A DNA stretch of 64,000 nt from Edaphobacter paludis (GTDB lineage Bacteria; Acidobacteriota; Terriglobia; Terriglobales; Acidobacteriaceae). The stretch lies in contig NZ_CP121194.1 in assembly GCF_039993895.1 (NCBI RefSeq), positions 1,488,001-1,552,000 on the forward strand. The letters run 5' to 3'. The notes below the pieces were generated by a model that was given only the letters and a program-made list of their open reading frames with translations, did not search any database and had not been told where the DNA came from. Position 1 is the first letter of the stretch; each line of letters opens with the position of its first letter. The position numbers and the translations under genes are program-made. This document shows positions 1 through 9,398 of the stretch, in pieces.

Positions 1-1
1 T

Positions 2-592
2 ATTCCGCATCCTCACGCGACCTATTTTGGGGTGGACAACTATCGCGTTGGCATTGAGGCGGGAGAGACACTGGCGGCCCATGCGGTAGCGAACTGGGAT
101 GGCAAGGTGGACTGGGTGCTGGGGCTGGATCTGGCTGAGGCCGGTCCACTGGTGCAGAGCAGAATTACGGGAGCGTTCGAGGGAGTTCGTAATGGGATCG
201 CCGATCTGCCGGTGGAGCTGTTTGTCCGCATGGATGGGCGCGGAATGCGGGAGCGCAGCAAGAAGTTGGTCACTGACTTTTTGCAGCGACATCCCAAGGA
301 CAAGCACATCCTGGTGGCGGCGGCTACCGATTCGAGCGCACTGGGCGCGGTTGATGCTGTGCGAGAGCTAAAGCGGGAGAAACATGTTGTGGTGGTGGGA
401 CAGGACTGCATTGCTGATGCGATGGCGGAGATGCGGAAGGACAAGTCGCCGCTGATCGGCTCGGTGTCGCATGAGGCGAGTTCGTACGGTCCAAGCCTGA
501 TTCATCTGGGGCTTCAACTGTTGCGGGGACAAACGGTTGCGCCGTATAACTACGTTGCGCACAAAATGGTGACGCAGAAGATGCTGGAGTAG
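2..592 (+). CDS. Sugar-binding protein, C-terminal part (periplasmic-binding-protein fold)
   Basis: The reading frame is open from base 2, so the gene starts before the window; 196 residues remain. The visible part resembles the C-terminal half of a type I periplasmic-binding-protein domain, as found in sugar ABC solute-binding proteins and LacI-type regulators. It has a lobe-crossing segment with ILVAAATDSSALGA followed by a VVVVGQDC strand, then the closing GSVSHEASSYG helix. The strand VVVVGQD is the usual ligand-contact strand of this fold. A rhamnose aldolase and kinase follow 147 bp downstream on the same strand, so a rhamnose or related deoxy-sugar ligand is an inference from context. 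Without the N-terminus I cannot tell a secreted binding protein (signal peptide) from a repressor (helix-turn-helix). Confidence 0.7.
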   Translation: MPHPHATYFGVDNYRVGIEAGETLAAHAVANWDGKVDWVLGLDLAEAGPLVQSRITGAFEGVRNGIADLPVELFVRMDGRGMRERSKKLVTDFLQRHPKDKHILVAAATDSSALGAVDAVRELKREKHVVVVGQDCIADAMAEMRKDKSPLIGSVSHEASSYGPSLIHLGLQLLRGQTVAPYNYVAHKMVTQKMLE

Positions 593-739
593 GCCAAGTC
601 GGGTCCATTGTTTCGAGTTTTGAAGAGATGAAATTTAGGGAAGCTTGCTGATTTATTTTTCATATAAGAAATAATTGCCGTATTGGTGTTCCGTGTGGAA
701 TGATGAAGGGGAAATAGATTCAGCGAAGAGGTCAATACG

Positions 740-2947
740 ATGACGGCGAAGAGTGATCTGCGGTTTCTTGAGGATCGTTGGGATGATGCAGTGGCAGCGA
801 AGCTGGATGGGCCGGAGCTGCTGCGATACCGGTCGAACCTACTGGGCTCGGACCTGCGCATCACGAACTTTGGCGGAGGAAACACCAGCTCGAAACTGGA
901 CCAGGTCGATCCACTGGATGGCAAGACGAAGAAGATTCTATGGGTGAAAGGAAGCGGAGGCGACCTCGGCAGCATCAAGCGGACGGGATTCGCGACCCTC
1001 TATCTCGATAAGCTGTTGGCGCTTGAGAAGGCCTATCGGGGTGTTGAGTTCGAAGACGAGATGGTGGATATGTATCCACTGTGCACGTTTGGGAATAACC
1101 CTGTGGCGGCTTCGATTGATACATCGTTACATGGCTTTCTGCCCTTTCCACATGTGGACCATCTGCATCCGGACTGGGGGATCGCGCTGGCGGCCTCGGC
1201 CAATGGCAAGATCAAGATGGAGGAGTTCAACAAGGAGTTTGGGCACAAGCTGGCCTGGCTGCCTTGGCAACGTCCCGGATTCGAATTGGGCATGATGCTG
1301 AAGAAGATTGTCGAAGACACGCCGGGCTGCGATGGTGTCGTGCTGGGTGGACACGGCCTGTTTACCTGGGGCAATACGCAGCGCGAGAGCTACCTGAATA
1401 CGATTACGATCATCGACCAGCTTGGTCAATTTATCGAGCGACACGGTGCGTTGAAGGGGCATGAACATTTCGGTGGATCGAAAGTGAAGAGACGCGAAGA
1501 CCGGGCGGAGATTGCCCTCAATATCATGCCGTATCTGCGTGGTGTGGTCTCGCGCAGGCAACGCTGGATTGGAAGCTACTCGGACCTGCCGCAGGTACTC
1601 AACTTTGTGAACTCGGCACAGGCGGAGAAGCTGGCCCACTTGGGAACGAGCTGCCCGGACCACTTTATCCGCACCAAGATCCGTCCAATGTTCATCAAGT
1701 GGAACCCTGCAGGAAATCCCGCTGAATTGAAGGAGTTGGTGGAGACCGCGCTTGAGACCTATCGCGCCGAGTATGCGGAGTATTACAACAAACATGCTCT
1801 GAAAGATTCCCCCGCGTTGCGCGATGCCAGTCCGACAGTAGTGCTGGTGCCGGGAGTAGGCATGTTCAGCTTCGGCAAGAACAAGACTGAGTCGCGCATT
1901 ACCGGGGAGTTCTACATCAATGCAATCGGCGTGATGCAGGGTGCAGGAGCGCTGGGGGCAGGCGTGGAATGCAAGGACATTCCCCAGGCAGGACCGGCAG
2001 CCTCAGCCGACCAGTTCTCGACCTACTCGAATTACGTCGCGCTGCCGCCGAGCGAAGCATTCCGCATTGAGTATTGGAAGCTCGAAGAGGCGAAGATTCG
2101 CCGTCAGCCTGCTGAGAAGGAACTAAGTCGCCGCGTAGCCCTCATCGTCGGCGGGGGCAGTGGCATTGGACGTGAAGTTGCTTTGCTCGCTGCAGAGCGT
2201 GGTGCGCATATCGTAATTGCTGACCGTGATGTCAAGGGCGCTGAGGCAGTCGCTGAAGAGACGAAAGCGATCGCGGGTAAAGAAGCTGTGAGTTGGGTGA
2301 GCATCGATATCCGCGATCGCAAGGCCATTAAAGAGGCCCTGGATGCGACGATCAGGCAATTCGGTGGTATCGATATCCTCGTCAATACGGCAGCTCTATT
2401 TCCTTCGTCCCCTGATGGGGTCATCAGCGACGCTCAGTGGGCGCTGACGCTCGAGGTCAACGTAACGGCAAATTATCTACTGACGGATGAGGCTTCAAAG
2501 ATCTTCGCGGAGCAGGGAATCGATGCCAGCGTGGTGCTGACGAGCTCAGCCAATGCAGTCGTTGCCAAGCGAGGCAGCGAGGCTTATGACGTCAGCAAGG
2601 CGGCGTTGAGTCATCTCGTCCGGGAGCTTGCAGTCACGCTCTCGCCAAAGGTGCGCGTGAACGGAATCTCTCCGGCCACTGTGGTGAAGGGCTCGACCAT
2701 GTTTCCGCGCGACCGGGTGATCGCATCGCTCAAAAAGTACAAGCTGCCGTTCGACGAAAATGATACAGATGACGGCCTGCGCAACGAGCTGGCGAAGTTC
2801 TATGCGACACGCACTCTTACACACCAGCCGATTGATCCAAAGGACTGCGCACAGGCGATCCTGTTCCTAGCCGGACCGCTGGCCCGCTGCACGACTGGCC
2901 ACCTTATCCCTGTCGACGGAGGCTTGACCGAGGCCTATCTGCGATGA
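740..2947 (+). CDS. rhaEW: Bifunctional rhamnulose-1-phosphate aldolase / lactaldehyde dehydrogenase
   Basis: A 735-residue two-domain enzyme. Residues about 1-430 form a class II aldolase/adducin domain; a GNNPVAASIDTSLHGFLP stretch and HVDHLH supply the metal-site histidines. Residues about 465-735 form a short-chain dehydrogenase with the NAD motif GGGSGIG and the catalytic YDVSK. The known fusion (RhaEW/YuxG type) cleaves L-rhamnulose-1-phosphate to dihydroxyacetone phosphate and L-lactaldehyde and then oxidises the aldehyde, in the cytoplasm. The length matches the family. The ATG at 740 is preceded by GAAGAGG about nine bases upstream. It overlaps the kinase gene by four bases (ATGA), so the two are almost certainly cotranscribed and translationally coupled. 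Confidence 0.92.
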   Translation: MTAKSDLRFLEDRWDDAVAAKLDGPELLRYRSNLLGSDLRITNFGGGNTSSKLDQVDPLDGKTKKILWVKGSGGDLGSIKRTGFATLYLDKLLALEKAYRGVEFEDEMVDMYPLCTFGNNPVAASIDTSLHGFLPFPHVDHLHPDWGIALAASANGKIKMEEFNKEFGHKLAWLPWQRPGFELGMMLKKIVEDTPGCDGVVLGGHGLFTWGNTQRESYLNTITIIDQLGQFIERHGALKGHEHFGGSKVKRREDRAEIALNIMPYLRGVVSRRQRWIGSYSDLPQVLNFVNSAQAEKLAHLGTSCPDHFIRTKIRPMFIKWNPAGNPAELKELVETALETYRAEYAEYYNKHALKDSPALRDASPTVVLVPGVGMFSFGKNKTESRITGEFYINAIGVMQGAGALGAGVECKDIPQAGPAASADQFSTYSNYVALPPSEAFRIEYWKLEEAKIRRQPAEKELSRRVALIVGGGSGIGREVALLAAERGAHIVIADRDVKGAEAVAEETKAIAGKEAVSWVSIDIRDRKAIKEALDATIRQFGGIDILVNTAALFPSSPDGVISDAQWALTLEVNVTANYLLTDEASKIFAEQGIDASVVLTSSANAVVAKRGSEAYDVSKAALSHLVRELAVTLSPKVRVNGISPATVVKGSTMFPRDRVIASLKKYKLPFDENDTDDGLRNELAKFYATRTLTHQPIDPKDCAQAILFLAGPLARCTTGHLIPVDGGLTEAYLR

Positions 2948-4428
2948 AGCGTGGCCGTCATTGTACAGGCGATATGGCGTTGCACCCTGCGGATACGCGG
3001 GCATCGATTGCAGTCGACCTGGGAGCGGAGAGTTGCCGGGTCTCGCTGCTGCAATGGATCGACGGCATGGCAGCTATTACGTTGGTACACCGTTTTGCCA
3101 ATGCTCCGCGTGAAGTCAATGGTGGCTTACGATGGGACCTTGCCATGATCGAGGCGGGCCTCGACGAAGGCTTGCGGCGGTGCGCGGCGATTGCCGTGGA
3201 AGGCGTTCGCTCGATCGCTGTCGATGGATGGGCGGTTGATTATGTTCGGCTCGACGCCGAAGGAGTGCCGCTGGCCGATCCTTTCTGCTATCGCGATGAG
3301 CGCACGTTGGAGGCCGAGCAATCGCTGTATCGTAGGATCAGCCCGGAGAAGCTGCGCGAGCTGACCGGCGTCCAACTGCTTCGGATCAATACGCTCTATC
3401 AGCTTTACGCAGATACCCTACAGGGACGACCAGCGGGAAGCCAATGGCTCAACCTGCCCGAGTACATTCTCTCCCGCTGGGGCGGTGCACGTGTGGCGGA
3501 GCATACGAACGCCACCCACACTGGGATGGTGGAGTTGTATCAAAGACAGTGGTGTCGAGAGATCTTCAGCGCGGCGCAGCTCGATCTGGCCAGCGCACCG
3601 AAGATCGTTCCTCCGGGCACCGAGGTCGGTAAGTTGAGCGGTCCGTTGGCGGAGCTACCCGCCTTTCGCGATACTGTTTTAATTGCACCGGCGTGTCACG
3701 ATACCGCTTCTGCGATTGCAGGGATTCCGGCAACGGGAAACGATTGGGCCTACATCAGCTCCGGCACCTGGTCGCTGGTGGGAACGCTGCTGGAGCAGCC
3801 GTGCAACGGCAAGGAACCCGCCGCCGAAAACTTCACCAATCTTGGCGCGGTGGGCGGCAGGACCTGTTTTCACAAGAACGTGAACGGCATGTGGCTGATC
3901 AAACAATGTATCGATCAGTGGACGGCTGACGGGCGCCTGTGGAGCGTGCCCGAACTGGTGGCCGTGGCCGAGGCTGCTGCCAAGCCACATGGCATGCTCG
4001 ATGTCGATGAGCCGGACCTGATGTTGGCCGGACGGATGCCGAAACGCATCAACGCCCAGCGCCTGCGCAAGGGCTTCGAGCCTCTGGACGAGAATCCTGA
4101 AAGTGCTCCCGCATTTGCCAGTTTGATCTTCCACAGCCTGGCTGCTCGCTATGCGACGGTGCTCGAACGCGTCGCGCTGCATAGCGGCAAGAAGCTGAAG
4201 CGGCTATTCATTGTCGGCGGCGCGAGCCAGAATGGATTTCTCAATCGGCTGACCGAGCAGGCCACCGGCCTCGAACTGTTTCGTGGCTCCGCCGAAAGCT
4301 CGACCGTGGGAAATTTCGCGGTGCAGATGGCGGCTCTCGAAGGCAGCCGCGATCCTATCACCGGCGTTTATGCAGAACAGGTCTCCCGCTGGGCAGCATT
4401 GTTTGTCGCTGCGCTGGAGCAGGTGTAA
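2944..4428 (+). CDS. rhaB: Rhamnulokinase (FGGY kinase)
   Basis: A 494-residue FGGY-family sugar kinase. The N-terminal phosphate loop is visible in AVDLGAESCRVSL and the second ATPase-fold phosphate motif in YISSGTWSLVG. A FIVGGASQNGFLNRL segment near residue 420 is the adenosine-binding GG motif. Rhamnulokinase phosphorylates L-rhamnulose to rhamnulose-1-phosphate, the substrate of the fused aldolase upstream, so function and context agree. The start overlaps the aldolase stop; a second ATG at 2974 (MALHPADT) would remove ten residues with no obvious function and cannot be excluded. No isomerase (rhaA/rhaI) or transporter gene lies in the visible part, so those are presumably upstream of the window. 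Confidence 0.92.
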   Translation: MKRGRHCTGDMALHPADTRASIAVDLGAESCRVSLLQWIDGMAAITLVHRFANAPREVNGGLRWDLAMIEAGLDEGLRRCAAIAVEGVRSIAVDGWAVDYVRLDAEGVPLADPFCYRDERTLEAEQSLYRRISPEKLRELTGVQLLRINTLYQLYADTLQGRPAGSQWLNLPEYILSRWGGARVAEHTNATHTGMVELYQRQWCREIFSAAQLDLASAPKIVPPGTEVGKLSGPLAELPAFRDTVLIAPACHDTASAIAGIPATGNDWAYISSGTWSLVGTLLEQPCNGKEPAAENFTNLGAVGGRTCFHKNVNGMWLIKQCIDQWTADGRLWSVPELVAVAEAAAKPHGMLDVDEPDLMLAGRMPKRINAQRLRKGFEPLDENPESAPAFASLIFHSLAARYATVLERVALHSGKKLKRLFIVGGASQNGFLNRLTEQATGLELFRGSAESSTVGNFAVQMAALEGSRDPITGVYAEQVSRWAALFVAALEQV

Positions 4429-4464
4429 GCAGGCGATAAGCTTTGCGTGGTAGCCTTCCTTTGC

Positions 4465-5928
4465 ATGTCCACACACACTTTTGATCTTGCAGCATCTGCG
4501 TCGGCGGAGATGATCCGCGAGGGATTTCAGCCGGACTTTCCATCAGGAAGTGAGCAACAGGTCGAAGATATTCGCGCCGATGGCCATGCAGCGCGGTCTA
4601 AAGCCAATGTCCACGATCTGCGCCTGCTGCTTTGGTCCTCGATCGACAACGACACTTCGCGCGACCTCGATCAGATTGAGGTCGCCGAACGGGTTGACGT
4701 CGGCATTCGCGTTCGGGTGGGTATCGCGGATGTGTCCGCTTCGGTGCTCAAGGATACGCCGATTGACGAATATGCGGCGGAGCAGACGCAGACCGTCTAC
4801 ACGGCCGTGCGGAACTTTCCCATGCTGCCGAAAGAGCTCTCCACCGACCTGACTTCGTTAAACGAAAATGAAGATCGCGCGGCGTTGGTGGTGGAGTTTG
4901 TTGTGGATATGCAGGGCGCAGTGGGGAAGACCAAGATCTATCTCGCGGCAGTGCGCAACAAGGCACAGCTTGAGTACAGCAAGGTTGGCCCGTGGCTTGA
5001 GGGAACGGGAACAGGTGATCCGAAGGTTGCGGCGTCAACTGATTTACAGGCCCAGTTGAAACTGCAAGATGAGGCGGCAATTGCACTGCGTGCAGAGCGC
5101 GTGCGACAGGGAGCGCTCGAATTCAATCGGAGTGAGGCTGATCCGGTGGTGATTAATGGGAAGGTGCATGAGATTCTGACCGCCGAGCCTAACCGAGCGA
5201 CAGACCTGATTGAAGAGTTCATGATTGCGGTGAATGGAACGATGGCACGGACATTGCGCGAGGGGCATCGCTCGTGCATTCGCCGCGTGGTTCGCTCTCC
5301 AAAACGGTGGGACCGCATTGTGGAGCTGGCGGGACGAAATGGAACGCAACTGCCGTCGCAGCCTGACTCCGGCGCGCTGAATGCTTTTCTGAAGGAGAAG
5401 CGGACAAGCGATCCGGTTCATTATCTGGATCTCGCTTTGGCAGTTGTGAAGCTGATGGGGCCGGGCGAATATGTATTGACCCGCAGCGATGAAACGGACC
5501 CGCCGGGGCACTTTGGGCTGGCGGCGCAGGATTATGCGCATTCGACCGCTCCGAACCGGCGATTTGCCGACCTTGTGACGCAGCGCGTGGTGAAGGCGAT
5601 GCTCGATGACGAGCCTCCCCCATATACGGACGATGAACTAGCTGGGATTGCGCAGCGGTGCAATCTGCAGGAGGCGGCGGCGCGCAAGGTCGAGCGGGCG
5701 ATGGAGAAGCGAGTGGCGGCAGTGGCGTTGGCCGGCAGCATTGGCCAGACCTTCCACGGCGTTATCACCGGCTCGGGCGACAAGGGAGTTTATGTTCGCG
5801 TCTTTCATCCACCGGTCGAAGGCAAGGTGATTCGCGGAGAGCAGGGACTGGACGTTGGCGACACCGTCGACGTGACGTTGCTCTATACCGACCCGCAGCA
5901 TGCATTTATTGATTTTGGGCGCGCCTGA
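4465..5928 (+). CDS. RNB-domain exoribonuclease (RNase II/R family)
   Basis: 487 residues from ATG 4465. The RNB catalytic domain is recognisable: the metal-binding stretch SSIDNDTSRDLDQIE carries the conserved aspartates, and the C-terminal YAHSTAPNRRFADLVTQR motif matches the STSPIRRYxDLxxHR block of RNase II and R. A short S1-like C-terminal barrel (GVYVRVF, HAFIDFG) follows. The protein lacks the N-terminal cold-shock domains of full-length RNase R, so it belongs to the shorter RNB group common in Acidobacteria and Cyanobacteria. It would degrade RNA 3' to 5' in the cytoplasm. An alternative GTG at 4447 adds six residues; neither start has a strong Shine-Dalgarno sequence. It is only about 40 bp after rhaB, but its role is probably independent. 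Confidence 0.88.
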   Translation: MSTHTFDLAASASAEMIREGFQPDFPSGSEQQVEDIRADGHAARSKANVHDLRLLLWSSIDNDTSRDLDQIEVAERVDVGIRVRVGIADVSASVLKDTPIDEYAAEQTQTVYTAVRNFPMLPKELSTDLTSLNENEDRAALVVEFVVDMQGAVGKTKIYLAAVRNKAQLEYSKVGPWLEGTGTGDPKVAASTDLQAQLKLQDEAAIALRAERVRQGALEFNRSEADPVVINGKVHEILTAEPNRATDLIEEFMIAVNGTMARTLREGHRSCIRRVVRSPKRWDRIVELAGRNGTQLPSQPDSGALNAFLKEKRTSDPVHYLDLALAVVKLMGPGEYVLTRSDETDPPGHFGLAAQDYAHSTAPNRRFADLVTQRVVKAMLDDEPPPYTDDELAGIAQRCNLQEAAARKVERAMEKRVAAVALAGSIGQTFHGVITGSGDKGVYVRVFHPPVEGKVIRGEQGLDVGDTVDVTLLYTDPQHAFIDFGRA

Positions 5929-6033
5929 TTTCAGTGTTGATTGGGGGTCGATTTATCGATTACAAATCGGTCTCATCGGTGTCATCTCTTCGTCTCAAGT
6001 AAAATCACTTCAGCGCACCCTGTTTCAAAAAAA

Positions 6034-6038
6034 AGGAG
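6034..6038 (+). promoter_or_regulatory. Shine-Dalgarno site fixing a TTG start for gmd
   Basis: AGGAG at 6034-6038 lies ten bases before TTG 6049. No ATG exists near the conserved N-terminal sequence [13 protein letters not shown], and the longer in-frame extension from 5941 has no family counterpart. The site therefore decides the start. Confidence 0.7.
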
Positions 6039-6048
6039 AAACGTCGCT

Positions 6049-7134
6049 TTGAAGAAAGCCCTCATCACAGGAGTTACCGGACAAGACGGCGCTTATCTCG
6101 CTGAGTTCCTCCTCGCCAAAGGCTACGAAGTACATGGCATCAAGCGCCGTTCCTCCCTGTTCAACACCGCGCGTATCGATCACATCTACGAAGATCCGCA
6201 CAATCCCTCGCCCCACTTCATCCTCCACTACGGCGATCTCACAGATAGCTCGTCCCTTATCCACATCGTCCAGAAAGTACAGCCAGACGAGATCTACAAC
6301 CTCGGTGCGCAGTCGCACGTCCAGGTCTCGTTCGAACAGCCCGAGTACACAGCCGAGGCCGACGCCCTTGGTCCTCTGCGCCTGCTTGAGGCCATCCGCA
6401 TTCTAGGCCTCGAAAAGAAGACGAAGTTCTATCAAGCCAGCACATCGGAGCTCTACGGTCTGGTTCAGGAGATTCCACAGAAGGAGACTACGCCCTTCTA
6501 CCCACGCTCGCCCTATGCCGTGGCCAAGATGTACGCGTATTGGATCTGCGTGAACTACCGCGAGGCCTACGGCATCTTCGCCTGCAACGGCATCCTGTTC
6601 AATCACGAATCGCCACTGCGCGGCGAAACCTTCGTCACTCGCAAGATTACCCGCGGTCTCTCCCGCATCAAGGTTGGCCTACAATCGCAGCTGTTCTTGG
6701 GCAACCTCGACTCCAAACGCGACTGGGGACACGCCCGAGACTACGTCGAGATGCAGTGGCTCATGCTCCAGCAGGAAAAGCCGCAGGATTACGTCATTGC
6801 CACAGGCCAGCAGTACAGCGTACGCGAGTTTGTCCAGCGTTGTGCCAGACTTTTGGAACTAGACCTCACATGGCAGGGAAGCGGAGTAGACGAAAAAGCC
6901 CTCGACGCAAAGGGCAACGTAGTCATAGCGGTTGATCCTCGCTACTTCCGTCCCACCGAGGTCGAGACCCTGCTTGGCGACCCCAGCAAGGCACAGCGTG
7001 AATTAGGCTGGACCCCTCGCACCCCCTTCGACCAGCTCGTCAAAGAGATGGTCGGTTCTGACCTGAAGGCCGCCCAGCGCGACGCTCTGGTACGCAAACA
7101 TGGCTTTGATGCCTACAACGTCCGCGAGACCTAG
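6049..7134 (+). CDS. gmd: GDP-mannose 4,6-dehydratase
   Basis: 361 residues starting at TTG 6049. An extended SDR enzyme with the NADP motif GVTGQDG, a GIKRRSS loop that fits the Gmd NADP-phosphate site, the ASTSELYG segment, and the catalytic YAVAK ([11 protein letters not shown]). [16 protein letters not shown] is a hallmark of Gmd. The enzyme converts GDP-D-mannose to GDP-4-keto-6-deoxy-D-mannose in the cytoplasm. The next gene, fcl, begins nine bases after the stop and encodes the following step, so the pair makes GDP-L-fucose for surface glycans. Confidence 0.96.
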   Translation: MKKALITGVTGQDGAYLAEFLLAKGYEVHGIKRRSSLFNTARIDHIYEDPHNPSPHFILHYGDLTDSSSLIHIVQKVQPDEIYNLGAQSHVQVSFEQPEYTAEADALGPLRLLEAIRILGLEKKTKFYQASTSELYGLVQEIPQKETTPFYPRSPYAVAKMYAYWICVNYREAYGIFACNGILFNHESPLRGETFVTRKITRGLSRIKVGLQSQLFLGNLDSKRDWGHARDYVEMQWLMLQQEKPQDYVIATGQQYSVREFVQRCARLLELDLTWQGSGVDEKALDAKGNVVIAVDPRYFRPTEVETLLGDPSKAQRELGWTPRTPFDQLVKEMVGSDLKAAQRDALVRKHGFDAYNVRET

Positions 7135-7143
7135 ACTCTTCCT

Positions 7144-8103
7144 ATGAATAAGGACTCCCGCATCTATATCGCCGGCCACCGAGGACTTGTAGGGTCCGCT
7201 ATCCATCGCGCACTCACGGCCCAGCGTCACACTAACCTTATTCTTCGGACCCACGCCGAACTGGATCTTCTCAACACTAATGCCGTCAATGCTTTTTTCG
7301 CCAAAGAGAAGCCTGAATTCGTCTTCCTCGCCGCGGCCAAGGTAGGCGGAATCCTGGCCAACAATATTTACCCTGCCGATTTCATCCGCGACAACCTCAT
7401 TATCCAGACCAACCTCATCGAGGCCAGCCGAATTAATAGCGTAGAGCGTCTGCTCTTTCTTGGCTCCTCCTGCATCTATCCAAAATTCGCTCCCCAGCCC
7501 ATGCCCGAGTCATGTCTCCTCACCGGGCCGCTAGAGCCCACCAACCGCCCTTACGCGCTGGCAAAAATTGTGGGCATTGAGATGTGCTGGAGTTATAACC
7601 GACAATATAAGACAAAGTACCTGGCCGCGATGCCGACCAACCTTTATGGCCCAGGCGATAACTTCGACTTGGCAAACTCGCACGTATTGCCTGCACTCAT
7701 CCGCAAGACCGCCGAAGCCGTTAAAACGGGCGCTGCAGAAATTACTGTATGGGGTACCGGCACTCCGCGCCGCGAGTTATTGTATTCAGATGACTTAGCC
7801 GAAGCCTGTCTTTTTTTGATGAATCTGGATGAGACCTGCTATAGCTCTCTCCTTACCGACGAGGCTCCGCCACTGATCAATATAGGCACCGGTGAAGACG
7901 TCACCATTCGGGAGCTTGCAGAAACTGTGGCTCAAGTTCTCGATTTCAAGGGACAACTTGTGTTTGACGCCACCAAGCCTGATGGCACTCCTCGCAAGCT
8001 TATGGATGTGACCCGCCTGCACAATCTTGGCTGGCACCACACCACTAATCTCGAACAGGGAATCCGTCGCACCTGGGAAGCAGTCCGCACTCAACTCTCT
8101 TGA
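7144..8103 (+). CDS. fcl: GDP-L-fucose synthase
   Basis: A 319-residue extended SDR epimerase/reductase. It has the NADP motif GHRGLVGSA, the AAKVGGI segment, the SSCIYP loop, and a catalytic YALAK (NRPYALAKIVG), all in the positions found in Fcl/WcaG. PTNLYGPGDNFD is a further family signature. It epimerises C3 and C5 of GDP-4-keto-6-deoxymannose and reduces the 4-keto group with NADPH, giving GDP-L-fucose. It directly follows gmd and is surely in the same transcript. The start ATG at 7144 has no strong ribosome-binding site, which is common within tight operons. Confidence 0.96.
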   Translation: MNKDSRIYIAGHRGLVGSAIHRALTAQRHTNLILRTHAELDLLNTNAVNAFFAKEKPEFVFLAAAKVGGILANNIYPADFIRDNLIIQTNLIEASRINSVERLLFLGSSCIYPKFAPQPMPESCLLTGPLEPTNRPYALAKIVGIEMCWSYNRQYKTKYLAAMPTNLYGPGDNFDLANSHVLPALIRKTAEAVKTGAAEITVWGTGTPRRELLYSDDLAEACLFLMNLDETCYSSLLTDEAPPLINIGTGEDVTIRELAETVAQVLDFKGQLVFDATKPDGTPRKLMDVTRLHNLGWHHTTNLEQGIRRTWEAVRTQLS

Positions 8104-8188
8104 CTTTTTCATTCAGCGGTAGGCCGTACAACGTGCTACCCCAAAAGTGCTATGCCCTTAGCTCTGCTCGAATCCTAGAATCAGCCGC

Positions 8189-9028
8189 ATGGAGCCCTCC
8201 CCAGAGCGCCGTGCTCACTCGTCATCTTCAGGCTCTGCATCTTGCAGATTAAACTACATGCTGGCTGCCGCGGCCTTGATTTTGTTGATAACGACTCCGG
8301 CTTTGCATGCGCAGAGTATCTTCAACACTCCTCCCAATGTTGCTGAACAGTTTCTCCTCGCTGCCGCCAATCGGGACCGCGCAGCCCGTGGCTTGCAGCA
8401 ACTTCATCTCGACCCCACCCTAACGCAGGCCGCGTGTGCTCACGCCCAAGAGATGGCGTCCCATCGCGATATCTCCCACCAGTTTCCCGGCGAACCTAAA
8501 TTGTCTGAACGGGGGGCGAACGCTGGCGCACGATTCAGCCTTATTTCAGAAAATGTAGCCGAAGCTCCGATTGCGACAATGATTCACGACCTCTGGATGC
8601 AATCCGAGGGTCACCGGGAAAATCTTCTCGATCCCAGCGTAGACGCTGTCGGCATCGCAGTCATTATGCGCGACGATGAGTATTACGCGGTGGAAGATTT
8701 TGCCGAATCGGTGCAGTCGCTCAGCTTCAACGCGCAAGAGTCTGCAGTCGCCAGCCTCCTCGCAAAATCCGGCATGCAGATAGCAAATGGCAAGATCATG
8801 AGCGAGAAGGACGCCCGTCATACCTGCCGCATGTCCACTGGTTATGTGGGTCCGCGCCAACCGTGGTACATCATGCGCTATACGGCCCACAGTGTCACCG
8901 AACTCCCCGCAGTACTACGGGCTCGGCTAACCTCGGGCAAGTACCACCAGGCAGTTGTGGGAGCCTGTGCTGAAAGTACCTCCGTTCCTTTTGCGTTCTA
9001 CAATATAGCTGTTCTTCTCTACCCCTAA
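8189..9028 (+). CDS. Secreted CAP/SCP-domain protein
   Basis: Up to 279 residues. A hydrophobic segment (MLAAAALILLITTPALHA, residues 24-41 of the longer form) looks like a signal peptide ending in AHA/AQ, so the working start may be ATG 8258 rather than 8189; neither has a clear Shine-Dalgarno site. The CAP domain follows: NRDRAARGLQQLHLDPTL, a histidine in CAHAQEMASH, the ENVAEAP block and the HREN motif (SEGHRENLLDP). CAP proteins are secreted or cell-envelope proteins of mostly unknown biochemical activity. The last 80 residues, with a conserved CRMSTGYVG stretch, are not part of the core domain. It lies between fcl and tRNA-Asn with no operon link. Confidence 0.8.
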   Translation: MEPSPERRAHSSSSGSASCRLNYMLAAAALILLITTPALHAQSIFNTPPNVAEQFLLAAANRDRAARGLQQLHLDPTLTQAACAHAQEMASHRDISHQFPGEPKLSERGANAGARFSLISENVAEAPIATMIHDLWMQSEGHRENLLDPSVDAVGIAVIMRDDEYYAVEDFAESVQSLSFNAQESAVASLLAKSGMQIANGKIMSEKDARHTCRMSTGYVGPRQPWYIMRYTAHSVTELPAVLRARLTSGKYHQAVVGACAESTSVPFAFYNIAVLLYP

Positions 9029-9081
9029 TGAATGACTAGCAAGGCTAGGAACTGCTTGTCCACCAAGATTCCTTGAAGCCT

Positions 9082-9110
9082 TTGACCCCTTCGTTCGCAT
9101 TTGTTATAAC
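9082..9110 (+). promoter_or_regulatory. Sigma-70-type promoter of tRNA-Asn
   Basis: TTGACC at 9082-9087 and TATAAC at 9105-9110 are separated by exactly 17 bases. Transcription would begin near 9117, about 35 bases before the mature tRNA. Both boxes and the spacing are close to consensus. Confidence 0.75.
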
Positions 9111-9150
9111 TGTCTTAGCACAACGCGATCTGCTTTCGCGTCCCCCAAAT

Positions 9151-9227
<77 letters not shown>

Positions 9228-9253
9228 AGCACCATAAGAATGAGCAAGTTGCA

Positions 9254-9286
9254 AAGGCCACCCGAAAGGTGGCCTTCTTCGTTTTG
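9254..9286 (+). terminator. Rho-independent terminator after tRNA-Asn
   Basis: A nine-base-pair perfect stem, AAGGCCACC (9254-9262) and GGTGGCCTT (9268-9276), with loop CGAAA, is followed by CTTCGTTTT. It lies inside the element, so the element supplies the tRNA with a new terminator after integration. Confidence 0.8.
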
Positions 9287-9290
9287 GTCA

Positions 9291-9331
9291 GGTGGCTGTT
9301 TTGGTGGCTGTTGCCAATTCTGCTGGCTGTT
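9291..9331. repeat. Left-end TGGCTGTT repeats, candidate integrase arm sites
   Basis: TGGCTGTT occurs at 9293-9300, 9305-9312 and 9324-9331. The first two, with their flanks (9291-9312), form a 22-bp unit that recurs exactly at 36130-36151 inside the other end. Short direct repeats on both arms next to a tRNA attachment site are what tyrosine integrases use as arm-type binding sites. That role is inferred. Confidence 0.6.
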
Positions 9332-9398
9332 TTTTTGAAGCTGGTGAATGCACGGAGAACTAACGCGGCCTATGCAGGCCCACCACGAATCGAGTTGA

